This document shows positions 13,321 through 24,976 of a stretch of DNA of 64,000 nucleotides, in pieces. The notes beneath the pieces were generated by a model, which saw only the letters and a program-made list of their open reading frames with translations, was not told the DNA's origin and did not search any database. The stretch comes from Nemania diffusa (lineage: Eukaryota > Ascomycota > Sordariomycetes > Xylariales > Xylariaceae): positions 744,001 through 808,000 of the forward strand of contig JBBPUQ010000002.1 in NCBI GenBank assembly GCA_038501195.1. Reading direction: 5' to 3'. The translations under genes and the position numbers were made by a program. Numbering within the stretch: the stretch's first letter is position 1; each line of letters opens with the position of its first letter.

Positions 13321-14216
13321 ATGGCGGCCCCGGCTTCGAAGACGATTAAGGACTTGAGTGGGAAATGGTCCATTGTGGGTTTATCTCTCTCGCCTCTTTT
13401 TTGTTGTTCCTATGCATTGCTACCGGCTTGTCTTTATGTTTCCATGCCTAATTGGCCTTGGATACTGTCAATGATTAGGACATGACTACGGGAATAGCTA
13501 TTTCCATAGCTACCTACCTCTCTTTTCACATTCACACGATCCTCCCCTCCCTCAATTCCCACATCCCCATCATCCAAACACCCCCCATAATCCCCACCTC
13601 ATCACAACCACCCTCCCTTCCCCTCCCCCCTCACCGCAATACACCCCCCAGAAAAGAACCCCTCCAAAAAGCTAACCCCAGACCAGAACAAAACCCTCTC
13701 AGACCCCACAGACCCAGCCCTCGCCCTCCAAGGCATGTCCTGGCTCCTCCGCAAAGCCATCGGCGCGGCCTCCATCGTGCTCGCCGTGACCCAATACGTC
13801 GACGACGCCGGGCAGACGCACATCAACATCGAGCAGAGCGCTAGCGGGCTGCGCGGCACGCGCGAGGCGCGCGTGCTCAACTGGACCGCGCGCGAGCACA
13901 AGGACTGGCTCTTCGGGACCGCGCGCGGCCGCTCCAAGTTCATCTCCCTCGGCGAGCTCGCTACGCTCGTGGGGGCGGAGGGGGAAGGGAGGAAGGAAGG
14001 GTGGGTGGACTCGGACTTTTTGGCGCTGGATTGGGAGGGCGGGGAGGCGGACGAGGTCGTGCTTAACCATGTTGATGCGGACGCGGGGTGGCAGGCGACG
14101 CAGGTTTGGGGATTTCAGGTTGTGGGGGGGAGAGGAGGTATGTGCGGAATGTGGTGGTTAGGAAGGGGGAGAAGTATGAGTGTTTGAAGATGATTTATGA
14201 TTTCATTCCTGAGTAG
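13321..14216 (+). pseudogene. Lipocalin-like fungal protein, one-base frameshift near the 3' end
   Basis: Small fungal protein of the kind often annotated as lipocalin- or LCCL-like; biochemical role unknown. Exon 1 is 13321-13374 (MAAPASKTIKDLSGKWSI), donor GTGGGT; exon 2 starts at 13687 after CTAAC (13671-13675) and CAG, giving GKWSI joined to NKTLSDPTD. The body contains RKAIG, HINIEQSASG, REHKDWLFG, GWVDSDFL and GWQATQVWGFQVV. At 14124-14130 a run of seven G takes the reading frame into an unrelated tail ending TGA at 14185-14187. In the next frame the sequence continues with a run of conserved-looking residues (RRYVRNVVVRKG, then YECLKMIYDF) to TAG 14214-14216, so the tract is one G short. 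This is either a natural inactivating or tail-changing indel or a homopolymer sequencing error. The gene is otherwise intact and convergent with the CBS gene. Confidence 0.75.
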
Positions 14217-14953
14217 GGGATGGGATAAGATGGGGGGTGAGGAGAAAGGAAGGGGAGATAGGGGATGAGAGATGGGTAGAAATTACCAGGGCGTAGAGCT
14301 TGTGGTGAGGATGGATCCGTGTATAAAGGATCTGTCTAGAAGAACGTGCAGATAGTACACATCGGATTAGAGCACACATATGGTACTGCGAAATGCGTAG
14401 AATTCAACAAAAATATGTCTTACGGGAAGTGAGTTGGTTTAAACGATGCTCTCTTGTTCTTCCTTGCTCGTGCGCTATAAGCTCTGTACCCTATGTAGAG
14501 ATAGCACAGCCCGGGAAAACATGATCCCAAACTCATCGATACTCGTAAACATGCTCGTGGCTGTATCGTTGCGTGAACCCATCAGCCAACAGCAGTGGTA
14601 ATGTTGAAAACCCTGCCCGACTGACTAATGATAACCCATGACGCCTAACCAGCCAAACACCAACAGCCCGTTCAACCCTGTCTATGAGTCGACCGGCTTT
14701 CGTAATCCCCCCCCCGCAAACGCCGTTCTTGTGGTTGAATACAATATTATCGAGTAAGTTCTCGGCATAACCGAGGCCCTGGGGGAGTCGTAAAGTTCCC
14801 CGAGGACAAACCAGCACCCCTTCCCATCCAAATTTCGTTCGATATAGGTAGGTAAGAGGCTCGCCGCATCCATCCCGCCTATTAACAGCTTTATAAAACC
14901 GCCCTCGCAGCGACCTTCTCAACCGCAGGATAGACAGACCCCTCTCATCCCCC
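14217..14953. other. Convergent intergenic region
   Basis: 737 bp between the convergent 3' ends of the lipocalin-like gene (plus) and the CBS-domain gene (minus). It presumably holds both 3' untranslated regions. Open frames here are antisense extensions or have no recognisable content. Nothing else is visible. Confidence 0.6.
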
Positions 14954-15588
14954 TCAAGCCGGCCTCCTCTTAACAAACTCCTCCAAATCCGCCTTCGTAG
15001 CAACCCCAAGCACAAACCTCCTATCCTCATCCGTAACAACCGCAAACTCCTGCTTCTGCCCCACGCCCCCTCCACCCCCTTGCTCCACGCCCTCGAAGAA
15101 CGCCTCGAGCGCCTCGAGCGGCGTGTCGAGCGTGATGACGGTGTACCGCCTCCCCTTGCGCTGGAACCGCGCCATGGCGCGCGACAGCGGGTCCGAGGGC
15201 GCGACGAGGCCGGCGTCGAGCTGGGACTGCAGCGTGGGGATGGCGATGTAGCCGAGCAGGGCGCGCGTGGAGGCGTCGACGATGGTCAGGTGCGTGTAGT
15301 CGCGCTCGAAGGCGGAGAGGAGGGCGAGGGAGATGGGGTCTGTGGGGTTGAGGGAGAGGGCTGCGGGGGGCTCGAGGTCTTGGACTGTGGCCTGGGGGAG
15401 TGTTAGTTGGGGTTTATCACGGGTGCTTGTGTGTATGTGTGTTTGTTTGCACCCTTCTATAAGGTGGCGGCTTGAGAGGTGAGTGGGTGCTTGCTTACCC
15501 CTCGATACCGAGATGACCACTTCGAGATGAAGGGTTGGCCGGACAGTGAGGGTCCAATGTGGACGGTATTCTTCATTGTTTGTGCCAT
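14954..15588 (-). CDS. CBS-domain protein
   Basis: Small protein built of two CBS motifs, which in other proteins form a Bateman module that binds adenine nucleotides; the partner here is unknown. Minus-strand exons are 15588-15499 and 15391-14954, with donor GTAAGC and acceptor CCCCCAG; both are phase 0 and the junction reads YRG joined to ATVQDL. The 175-residue product starts at ATG 15588-15586; a second ATG four codons later is an alternative. CBS 1 spans about residues 33-95 (ERDYTHLTIVDASTRALLGY), CBS 2 about 95-170 (RYTVITLDTPLEALEAFF, then EFAVVTDEDRRFVLGVATK). The second motif is interrupted by a five-Gly linker. The protein ends in VKRRPA. There is no signal peptide or membrane segment. 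Length and order match small fungal CBS proteins. Confidence 0.85.
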
Positions 15589-17136
15589 ATTTGACCCGGT
15601 GAAGCCTATGATATTATGTTGATTGAACAGATCTAGCAGATGTGTTCAATGTCAAGTGTTCAAGTGGAGGTCGGAACAGTCAGCGTCGCCGATACTACCC
15701 GGATGGTATTAGGTAGCTATTGTGTAATTGGGAGGAGCCTTTTATTTTCGGCTCGCTGGTGTATACTCTTCAGACTCTATGAAGACAGCAAGATAGGTAC
15801 TTTTAGATAGTACTGCTTGTATGCGATGTTTGAGTTGTCTGTCCCGTTCTTGGATTATTAGGCGGATGAGAAGGTTGTTCAGTTGTTAGCGGTCAATGGC
15901 AAAATGACAAAATAACTTCCGGTCCGTGACTGTACACTAAAGCTTCGAGGTGGGGAAGTTTAATTCTCTCGCCCGCCCGTCTGCCTGTCACTTCCATTGT
16001 GGATCACGGAGCCCGGCGAGCCCTCTCTCAGGTAGGTTTAGACAGATTTGCCCTCCTTACCTCATCCAGCATCTTAGGTAATATTTCTCAATTCATTTCC
16101 TTCACAATGACAGCCTCGCAAGAGGAGAACATGTGAGTGTAAAAATTTGAGTAATAAAAGGAAATAAAAATAACGCAGGTGGTTCTTATACTTACATATA
16201 TGTCAAGATTACATGATACGAGCTCCGTGAAGGAATTGTCTAGTATGTAAATGGTATATAAGATCTCTAGCGTCAGCAAATTATCGACCAATTAAAAGGC
16301 TAGAAATGCGAGGTAGCCATTCCCAAGCCTTAAAATCAGGGAGGTGGAGTAGCTGGGGGGACTCGAAGCTTGCGCCGGCTCTTCTGATAAGAGCTCTCTG
16401 GCTATAACTGCCCCACCGACGTCACTTATTTCAATGTACCTTTACTTGACACCGCATGTAAGTGTCGAATTGGTTAACGTTGAAGTAATAATACAGATAT
16501 ACCACGAGGCGGGTGTGTGCATCATTCGCGAGTGCTTTTCCCATAGGAAAAGTAATAAAACAGTTACTAAGTTTTGACAGTGGAATAGGTAACCAGACAA
16601 ATTGTTATTTTGGTTGGTTTTGATAGCTGTACCTCACCTTCACAGCTATGAACGGGTTTGTTTAAACTCCGCAAAATCCTTCTCTGACGTTAAGTCGAGG
16701 CGCTGCCGCTCCTGCTCCCTGGACCAGCCGAAACCCTCCGACAAGGTAGGGTAGTAAGAAGATACCTTCCCGACGATCCCTGAATGCATGACCCGTTTAT
16801 CTAATCTCTCTCTCTCTTTTAAACCTTCCAGTCCCTTTGTTTTTTCCCAAGCTACCTATTCATTATAGCTTGAAGCTTGTTGACCTCTCCTCTCCTATTC
16901 TGAAGGGAATTGACTTTATCTATCGCGGGCGAAGATTGAAAGAATCGTTCAGCTACAAATACAGTACGTCTACTATCACCTCTGCTCCACATATGATATA
17001 CGACGCTTTTGCGACCGACTTTTTGATTTGGCGTCTACTATGCATAATTGATCGATATCACATTTGAGACCCTAAACAGTTTGGTTTCTATAGGGAGAAG
17101 TACTAATAGCCGCATATAGGTCGAGTCGCCAGCAAG
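15589..17136. other. Divergent intergenic region
   Basis: 1.5 kb between the divergent CBS-domain and phosphate-carrier genes; it should contain both promoters. An isolated ATG at 16107 in a good start context is followed after eight codons by GTGAGT (16133-16138), resembling a short first exon, but no convincing continuation is seen. A GC-rich structured patch at 16343-16417 contains a perfect 6-bp stem (16378-16383 with 16389-16394). The stretch 16801-16860 is pyrimidine-rich. Confidence 0.5.
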
Positions 17137-18669
17137 ATGCCCTCACTTTTCCCAACCTTTCACGCTCTCCAGCAAACCTTCGGGTCAAGAGGGCATGCCA
17201 GCTCGGGGCAGCCTGAAGCTCCGGTAGCGCTAGGCAAGGCGACACCACGCCAGGCCCGCCCCGAGCTCTACAGCGCCGCTTTCTCCGTTGTCGACGACTC
17301 CAAGAAGAAGCTAAGCGCCGAGGCCCAGAAGGAGTTCGACAAGGCCGCCAGCGCCGCAAAGGGCAAAACCGGCCAGATAGAGCTCTACTCGCCCGGCTTC
17401 TACGCTGCCGCCACATTTGGTGGTCTCATGGCCTGTGTAAGTACTTATTCGTAGAGATGACCGTATAAATCTCGTAGCCGTTTCGGCTATCCGTTTATGA
17501 GTACGAATTGCTAATATAGTCCTGTCTACCCCTATTTTAGGGCCTCACGCACACCGCCGTCACACCGCTTGACCTTGTTAAATGCCGTCGCCAGGTCGAC
17601 GCCAAATTGTACAAGGGAAATTTCCAGGCTTGGGGCTTGATCTATCGAGCAGAAGGCGTCAGGGGTATCTTTACAGGATGGGGACCTACATTGGTTGGTT
17701 ACTCGGCACAAGGAGCATTCAAGGTCAGTCACCTTCTGCAATAGCTGACATCCTGCTGCTAGGGCTTGGAAAGGACGCGCATGGCTAATCTGTTGTCTGT
17801 GTATAGTACGGGTGGTATGAGTACTTCAAGAAGACGTATTCGGATCTCGCAGGTCCGGAGAACGCCTATAAGTACAAGACACTACTCTATCTTTCGGCCT
17901 CCGCCTCAGCAGAGTTCCTGGCCGATATTGCTCTATGTCCCTTTGAATCTGTCAAAGTTCGCATGCAGACTTCCATCCCATCGCCTTACACCGGCATGGT
18001 CGACGGCCTAAGGAAAATCACTGCGTCAGAAGGCATCGGCGGTCTCTACAAAGGCCTTTACCCCTTGTGGGGACGTCAAATTCCCTATACTATGGTATGT
18101 GACAACTGGCGTCGATGTTAATTCGTGCTTGATGGAAACATTGGCTCGTGTTGAGCTGTGTCGATTTAGAAAGTCGGTTGAAATCAAGGGTTGAAAGTGC
18201 ACAGGGGCTGACGATTGATTTCTTGTAGATGAAATTCGCTTCCTTCGAGACCATTGTTGAAATGATCTACAATCGTCTGCCGGGTGACAAGAACGACTAC
18301 GGCAAAGTCTCCCAGACGGCTGTTTCTTTCGTTGGTGGTTATATCGCGGGTATTCTGTGCGCCGTTGTCTCGCACCCGGCCGATGTGCTCGTCAGCAAAC
18401 TGAACGCAAACCGCAAACCCGGTGAGGCTTTCGGCGTTGCTGTGGCACGGAATTACAAAGACACAGGATTCATGGGTCTCTGGAACGGATTACCTGTGCG
18501 AATCGTCATGATCGGTACACTTACCGGCTTGCAATGGATGATCTACGTAAGCATCAAGTAACTCGAAATCGTCTTAAACAGCTACTGACAAAAGAAATAG
18601 GATTCTTTCAAGATTTTCATGGGTTTCCCAACGACAGGTGGCGCCGCACCACCTGAGGAAAAGAAATGA
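17137..18669 (+). CDS. PIC2: Mitochondrial phosphate carrier, Pic2 type
   Basis: Inner-membrane carrier importing phosphate (the yeast Pic2 orthologue also carries copper) into the matrix; SLC25 family. Exons: 17137-17436, 17541-17723, 17807-18094, 18229-18546 and 18601-18669, all phase 0; product 385 residues. The three carrier repeats show their signatures [16 protein letters not shown] and PADVLVSK. Other family marks are [61 protein letters not shown] and [14 protein letters not shown]; the tail DSFK...GFPTTGG matches Pic2 more closely than Mir1. About 90 residues precede the first repeat, longer than in yeast, and include basic segments and a Lys/Ala-rich helix that may act in targeting. 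The ATG at 17137 is the first in frame before this extension. Confidence 0.95.
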
Positions 18670-20490
18670 GTATAAGAGGCAGGTAGAGTGTTCATATGAC
18701 CGACACATGACGTCTGTCGTGGTAATTTGTGGTTGTATCATTTAGTAGGAGGAATAGCATGCCAATGGTCTTGTTAGGAGGAGGTAGGTAGTGATTTGGT
18801 CTGAGGTGAAAACCGAGTAAAATGGGAATGCCAGTCCCTATTAGGTCCTCTGTCCTAGTTTGTAAATTTTAGCAGTTCTTTTTTGATCTCTTATTCTGCC
18901 GAGCTTTTGTAAGTGGTGAACACTGCCGGGAGTACGAGCTTTAACCATGATCTGAAATCGGTATAAAGGTTCCCCGCGGTTCCAGCGCTTGATATCTAAT
19001 TAATAAGCAGTTCGTCATAGTGAATGTGACCTGTTTGCTAATTCCCGCCACTAGAGCAAGCAGGTCTGAGCCTGTGATACTTGTGATGAGAATCATTATA
19101 GTTTCCGGGCCTGTCGTGCTCATGTTCGTATCGTATATGTACGCACAAAGCTGGGGTCCTCTGATTGTTGGAGCTCATGCCATTTTGAACCATTGCGTAT
19201 CATCGGGCGATGGGTAGGGCTACGGCATCCCACTCTTTCAACGGCTCCTTGGAGATCCCTTCGGTCTGCCTCGGTGTTTCGAGACCGCTGCCCAATAAGA
19301 GGAGAGGGCGCTCCAACCAATCGTAAAAAGCGCACGTCAGCGTAAATGTAGAGTCGGCGGCGTGGGAGGATGGTACTGTAGGGTTAGCAAAAATCCTGCC
19401 ATGAATTCGAGTGCCAAGAACACACAGTAGACGGACAGAGCATAGGAGGTGATCCTAGATGAGCGACCGCATACATACGTACGTCTTCGAAACTAATGTA
19501 CCGCAGTTTCATAAACGAGGGGTAGGGGGGCAACTTGGATGTTTTTATCTGTTTTAGCAAACGAGCAAATGGCGGCTTGAGCGAGACGACCCTTGCGTTG
19601 CACGGCAGCTGATTAGAAGACGATCGTTTATCATGAGCGCAGTGGTGTTGAGTGGTGTCGAGAGGGTATTGGCTGTCGACGGATAAGCTTGCACGCTTGT
19701 ACGCTTGTGCCCCTCGGGATCCCTCCTTTCGTCATTGCACATCAGCCATGTGGCCGGGATGGGCTTCTGATGGGTGCGCGGGAAGCCGAGCTCGTTGGCT
19801 GGCGCGAGATGGAGGGCAGGACGGCGCTACCTCGGTTCCGCTAGTCTGTTGGTTGGCATTGGCATGGCATTTCATTGTCTCCTACCAACTCATTGTCTTT
19901 CGGGAGTTCGAATCTTGGTCGTATCTTGGCTATTGCTTAATTGCACTCTTGAATCTCTGGCGCCTGTGACGTTGTATGTGTAGCGTTGGTTGTTGGTGTG
20001 GAACATGGTGACTCGGTTTCGCGTGAGAGTCGCATGTCAGTCACCCTGACTTGGTGCGGGGTGCCATGTTTAAGTGAGTGCATACTTACTTATAGCTGTA
20101 CTTATGTAAGTACATATAGTTAGATATTAAATAGGGGGGAAAACGTTATACTTATGCTTATGTATATCCTGCGGTGCTGATAGGTAACGAGACATGCCCG
20201 TAATTATTCCTCGAGTATGGATTACCTATTCTGTGTCGGGGTCGAATTGAATAAACCAAGGGTCCAAATACACGATACCCTGTTTTTCCCGTCCGTTGGT
20301 TGTGACGAAGGATGCCGAACTATAAGCGAAGGCTCACAATACGGGGGGAGGGTTACATGCGCAACGACAAGAGCCAGATATCTCGGATTCTGGAAGGGCT
20401 CCGGTATGGTTACAGAATACCTACTCATTGAGAAATGCGAAGCCTCGTAGTACCATAGGATACTTAGGCCATACCATAGACAGCCATAGG

Positions 20491-20508
20491 TATGTATGTA
20501 TGTATGTA
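20491..20508. repeat. (TATG)n microsatellite
   Basis: Four TATG units in noncoding DNA upstream of creB. Confidence 0.8.
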
Positions 20509-22407
20509 ACCGTGCCGGACCGCGAATGACGATATACTGGTACATGTGGTATCCGTTGTGTTGGGACCGGCTATTCCGTCGCATTAGACTAGATACCTGC
20601 TCGTTTCAGTCTAGAACAACCTTCTGCCGCCATGAGCGAGTAATCAGCTCGAGAGAGAAGCGTGTCAAGTGGATCGGACCAACATGGTATGGTACTGTCC
20701 GTCGATAATGAACGCTATCTGACAAGTACACAGAGTAGCGAAGGTAGGTAAGGTAAGGGTATCGTACAGAATACCTACCCACCCACCTACGCGCCGCCCA
20801 TGTTAGGTCGTATCACCCCTCCTCGCCGGGGATGAGACCCAGACCCGGCCTATACGCATGGTAGCTTGCAATATCAAGAACCTATTATCCGGTGCCAAAG
20901 TCGTATTTCGCTGCACAGAACAGGTGCTGCTTCATTGTTTGTATCTCCCCATATCATGGCCACTAGAAATTGCTTATTGCAAACAAATGGCTGATCCTCG
21001 TTGTACTGTAAAGCTCGCTCCCGGAGTAAAAGTCGGTATCGTCTAACGGACCAAACTTCCCCTTTTAGGCATGTCATCCCTCGGATGGCGTATCACGTTC
21101 CTCAGGCATTTTGGAGCCATAGGGCATGCGAAAGGTCCTGCAGCCATTGTTTGGTAAACGCCGCGGCCGCTGAACGAGAATAACAAAAGAAATGTCACAA
21201 GATGATAATCCGAAGCCCCTAAAAACGAAAATTGCACTAAAAGGCTGAGGGATCAGACGATGGGTAGTGAGTGTACAGTAATTGTACACCTCTAGCCCGA
21301 CTTCCATAGAGATCAAGATGAGAAATCGGCCCTGTGGATGGGGAAGAGAGTGAGTGATAGATGCTACTATGTAGATAAATTCGATGCAGACTTGCCTACT
21401 TATCTGTCTGCCTAGATCAAATGGCGCTTCGGTGGGCGAGAATGTCTTAACCTTGACCAGGCGAAGGATATTTGAGTTGTATATGCCAGTGATTGAATCA
21501 TGAGCCCGCTCTAGGACAAGCCGTTGCGAGATGCCGCCAAGAAAAGTCGCCAATTATAGCCAATAGTCTGGCTTGCGGATCCAGTCTACCCCGTCTTTCA
21601 AGTCATTACTCCAGGTACTACCCAGGGTATACCAGACACTAAACCGCCCTAACACATGCCTAGCCGCCCTAATGCATGGAAACTAACTCCCATGCTGTAG
21701 AAGAACCACCGCATGTGTACACAGGGTCTACACAGGGGACTGCACTGCCCTGCGCCGCCGCCGCATTGCTGTACCTTGGACCTTGGTGTCAGTGCTACCT
21801 AGGTAGGTACCTAAGTGTTAGGACCCACTGCGACGGATTGTCTAGCGGGCTTCGTTACTGGCGCCTTAGCTAGGCAAGTACCTACCTGTCTTGGAGTTGC
21901 GTTGCGGGCGGGCAGGCGTACCGACAGACCGGCGGGTCTTTCAGGTAGCCAGACATGGTCCAGAATCCTTTCAACCACCTGCTGTACCCTTTACTACAGC
22001 AGCAGCACCACCACCGCCGCCGCAACACCATTACGACCAACTTGTTTCTCTATTCCCTCGCCTTTCTCGTTCTGTAGTCCATTTTGCGCAATTGTGACTA
22101 ATCCTTTGAAATCATTACTGTTGGTATTCATAGCAATATTTATTATCTCCGAAGGAATGTTCATTTCTTGGCTCAATTGAGAGAACACACCTTGTCCTCA
22201 ACGTCGACCAGCCTTTCCACTGATACCCTTACTGCGTACGCTGATCTCGGGGCCTGCTCTCCTTTCTTAGCCGACCAAGCCTCAGTCGCCGAGCCCCCCA
22301 AAACCACCACACGGCCTCGCGCACGCGAGCATTCACCATCTACTCTTATCCGTTTATCCTATATCCTTCCGAAGGCGCCTTGGGCGTCTGTGTGATATAG
22401 TATCTTG

Positions 22408-22495
22408 ATGTCTGGACTGCGCAGGTTAAAGAAGAACGAGGAATAGCTCTTCACACATGACGGAGTCGATACTTCTGTTTCCCGCTGACTCTTAG
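22408..22495 (+). promoter_or_regulatory. Two candidate upstream ORFs before creB
   Basis: Two complete short frames precede the creB ATG: 22408-22446 (12 codons plus TAG) and 22457-22495 (12 codons plus TAG). Both end before the ATG at 22571. If the transcript begins upstream of 22408 they would be translated first and could lower creB expression. The transcription start is not visible, so this is an inference. Confidence 0.35.
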
Positions 22496-22570
22496 GCCTT
22501 GCGTCTCGACGCTGGCTCTACACTTTCCTGACGCTCCCTCCCATTGCGCGAACACACCAGGAACGTCACC

Positions 22571-24976
22571 ATGGCGAGCTTCCTGACCAAGTGGAAGCCG
22601 AGTGCGGCGGTATGTCTCCGGACCTTGGCTCCCCTTCTGCTTCTTGGCCTTACAACCCAGACCTGGTACCTCGTATCATACATGATTTAGTGTTATAGTA
22701 CTAACATGACTTCAATAGTCATTAAACCCCTCGGCGAAGGATGGTCTGAAGAAGAAGGAAGAGCCTGCGCCCGAGATGACCCCTCTAGAGAAAATGCTAC
22801 AGAACGCCGGCGCAATCCGGCCAGATGGGAGCGACAAGTTCTTTGGCATGGAAAATGTGGGTTTCTAGATACCTCAAATGCCGAGCTAATCTGACGCTGA
22901 CCACTGACTTTTGTAGTTTGGCAACACTTGGTACGCCGTGTCGCTTTCAAGTCATGAGACTACTGCTAACCTTACCCCAGCTATTGCAACTCGATTGTCC
23001 AAGCTCTATTCTATACCAACGCTTTCCGAGAACAAGTGCTAAATTTCCCACCATTATCACCTTTAGACACGCCAAACTGTGACCGGCCCAAGGTCAATGT
23101 ACAGATTAGAGCACCGAACGTCAACGGCAACGCTCAAACAGATGCAAATGGCAAAAAGAATCCAAACGAGAAAAAGCCGCCAACATCTGGCCCTCCTCAA
23201 CCAGGACAGCCAGTGAGACCAGAAGATAAACCGGATACTCCCGAGTACAAAAAGAAGCAAGCAATGTTAAAAGGACCCATTTTGGAACTGGCACAGGAGA
23301 GTAGCAACGTCTACGGCATGGAGGAGTGTACATTTACGGGCCTGAGAGACATCTTCATGGCGTTGGTTGAAAGCAACACTCGTACAGGGGTCCTCAGCCC
23401 GCAACGATTTCTTGAGATATTTAAGCGCGATAACGAGATGTTTCGGAATTCTATGCACCAGGATGCTCATGAATTCTATGGCCTAGTTCTCAACGACGTT
23501 ATTGCTAATGTTGAAAATACAGCGCAGAGGATGCTGAATTCCGGGATGGACCTTACTACTGATGGAATAACGGAGTCGCTCAGATCCGCGTTAAACACGG
23601 TGGCTAGGACGACAACCAACGGAACGAATTCCCCCGGCATGGGCTGGGTGCATGACATATTTGAGGGGCTTTTAACGTCAGAGACGAGATGCTTAACGTG
23701 TGAAACCGCTTCTCAGAGAGATGAGACATTTCTGGATCTGTCGATTGATCTAGAGGAGCACACATCAGTGACATCTTGCCTACAAAAGTTCTCAGCTGAA
23801 GAGATGCTCTGCGAAAGAAATAAATTTCACTGCGATCATTGCGGGGGACTCCAAGAGGCTGAAAAGCGCATGAAGATTAAGCGGTTACCCAAGGTGTTAG
23901 CACTTCACCTAAAGCGATTCAAGTATACAGAAGACTACAGTCGATTACAGAAACTATTCCATCGAGTAGTATATCCCTACCAACTACGGATGTTTAATAC
24001 GACAGAAGATGCCGAGGACCCCGACCGTCTGTACGAACTGTATGCAGTTGTTATCCACATCGGTGGAAATGCCTACCACGGACATTACGTATCAGTGATC
24101 AAAACGGAAGACCGAGGATGGCTGTTATTTGACGACGAAATGGTAGAACCTGTCGACAAGCATTATGTACGGAACTTTTTTGGAGATAAGCCAGGCATGG
24201 CTTGTGCGTACGTTCTCTTCTATCAAGAGACTACCTTTGAAAAGGTCCGGGCGGAACAAGAGGCGGAGGGTCTGGAAGAAGTAAGGATAGTGAGTGAAAA
24301 GGCGGACGTCGCGCAAGAAAATGGGCAAGTAAACGGGCACACCAACGGATTATCAAGACAAGTCACACAGCCACATCGACCTGCGGACGACCAAGATGGA
24401 CTCTCCAATTCTGACCCTGCTGCCACAACATCGGACCTTGGCAGCTTGTCGAATGCGATACCTGTTCCCCTAATTCCTGACGATGCACCGCTGGCTCCCT
24501 TATTACCCAGGTCAGATACGGTCAAGTCTCTGAAAGAAACCAAGAAAGAAGCCAAAGCGCAGGAAAAGGCACGAAAGCAAGCTGAAAAGGACGAATGGAA
24601 GAATAAACGGAAACAGCGAGAGGAATCCTACTCCCGAATACGCGAAGCGCGGAGGGCAGAAGAGGCCGAAATGAAGCGGGCGGTAGAGGAAAGTAAAAAG
24701 TCGGCGGCTGAGGAGCGGGAAAGGCAAAACGAGGCACACGATAGCGTCCCGGCTTTGAATAGGGCAAACAGGGGCAGCAAATCGATGTCCAGGAAGAGCT
24801 TTGGGTTCCTCAGGGGTAAGAGGGACAGCACCGAGATTTCAGACGGCAGCCAACATAGCAGCCAGAACGGCGAGAGTGCAACGCAGGCGCAAGCGCCGGA
24901 CCGGCCGGAGCCTTTCAAGCTTCGAAAAAGCTTCAGTTTCGGCATAGGACGCAAGAAAAGCACGAAATTCACCTAG
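22571..24976 (+). CDS. creB: CreB-type ubiquitin carboxyl-terminal hydrolase
   Basis: Deubiquitinase of the USP12/46 class; in Aspergillus CreB acts with the WD protein CreC in carbon catabolite repression. Five blocks of evidence: start [13 protein letters not shown] at 22571; exons 22571-22609, 22719-22856, 22917-22930 (a 14-nt microexon) and 22981-24976; 728 residues, close to Aspergillus CreB (about 766). The Cys box [14 protein letters not shown] is split by the third intron, giving catalytic Cys64. The finger region has paired CLTC and CDHC motifs for zinc. The His box is YHGHYVSV with His432, and Asp448 lies in [23 protein letters not shown] is also typical. The C-terminal quarter is a long charged coiled coil ([19 protein letters not shown] onward) and a basic Ser-rich tail, as in CreB. 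No breaks are seen. Confidence 0.95.

Larger units (their letters stand above)
18670..22570. other. Intergenic region upstream of creB, no gene seen
   Basis: 3.9 kb with only short open frames that lack recognisable motifs; the longest (21074-21553, minus) would need a TTG start and resembles no family. A (TATG)n run lies at 20491-20508. CCTACC motifs are again frequent, for example 20770-20790. The final 300-400 bp probably form the creB leader and hold two short upstream ORFs, listed separately. Confidence 0.55.

Noticed and set aside
19652..19969. 105-codon frame downstream of the phosphate carrier
   Set aside because: Trp/Cys/Arg-rich, low-quality composition with no motif; a GTTCGAATC word near 19906 suggested a tRNA B box, but no matching T stem or A box could be found.
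21074..21553. 159-codon minus-strand frame upstream of creB
   Set aside because: It needs a TTG start, has no recognisable motif, and sits in DNA with noncoding composition.
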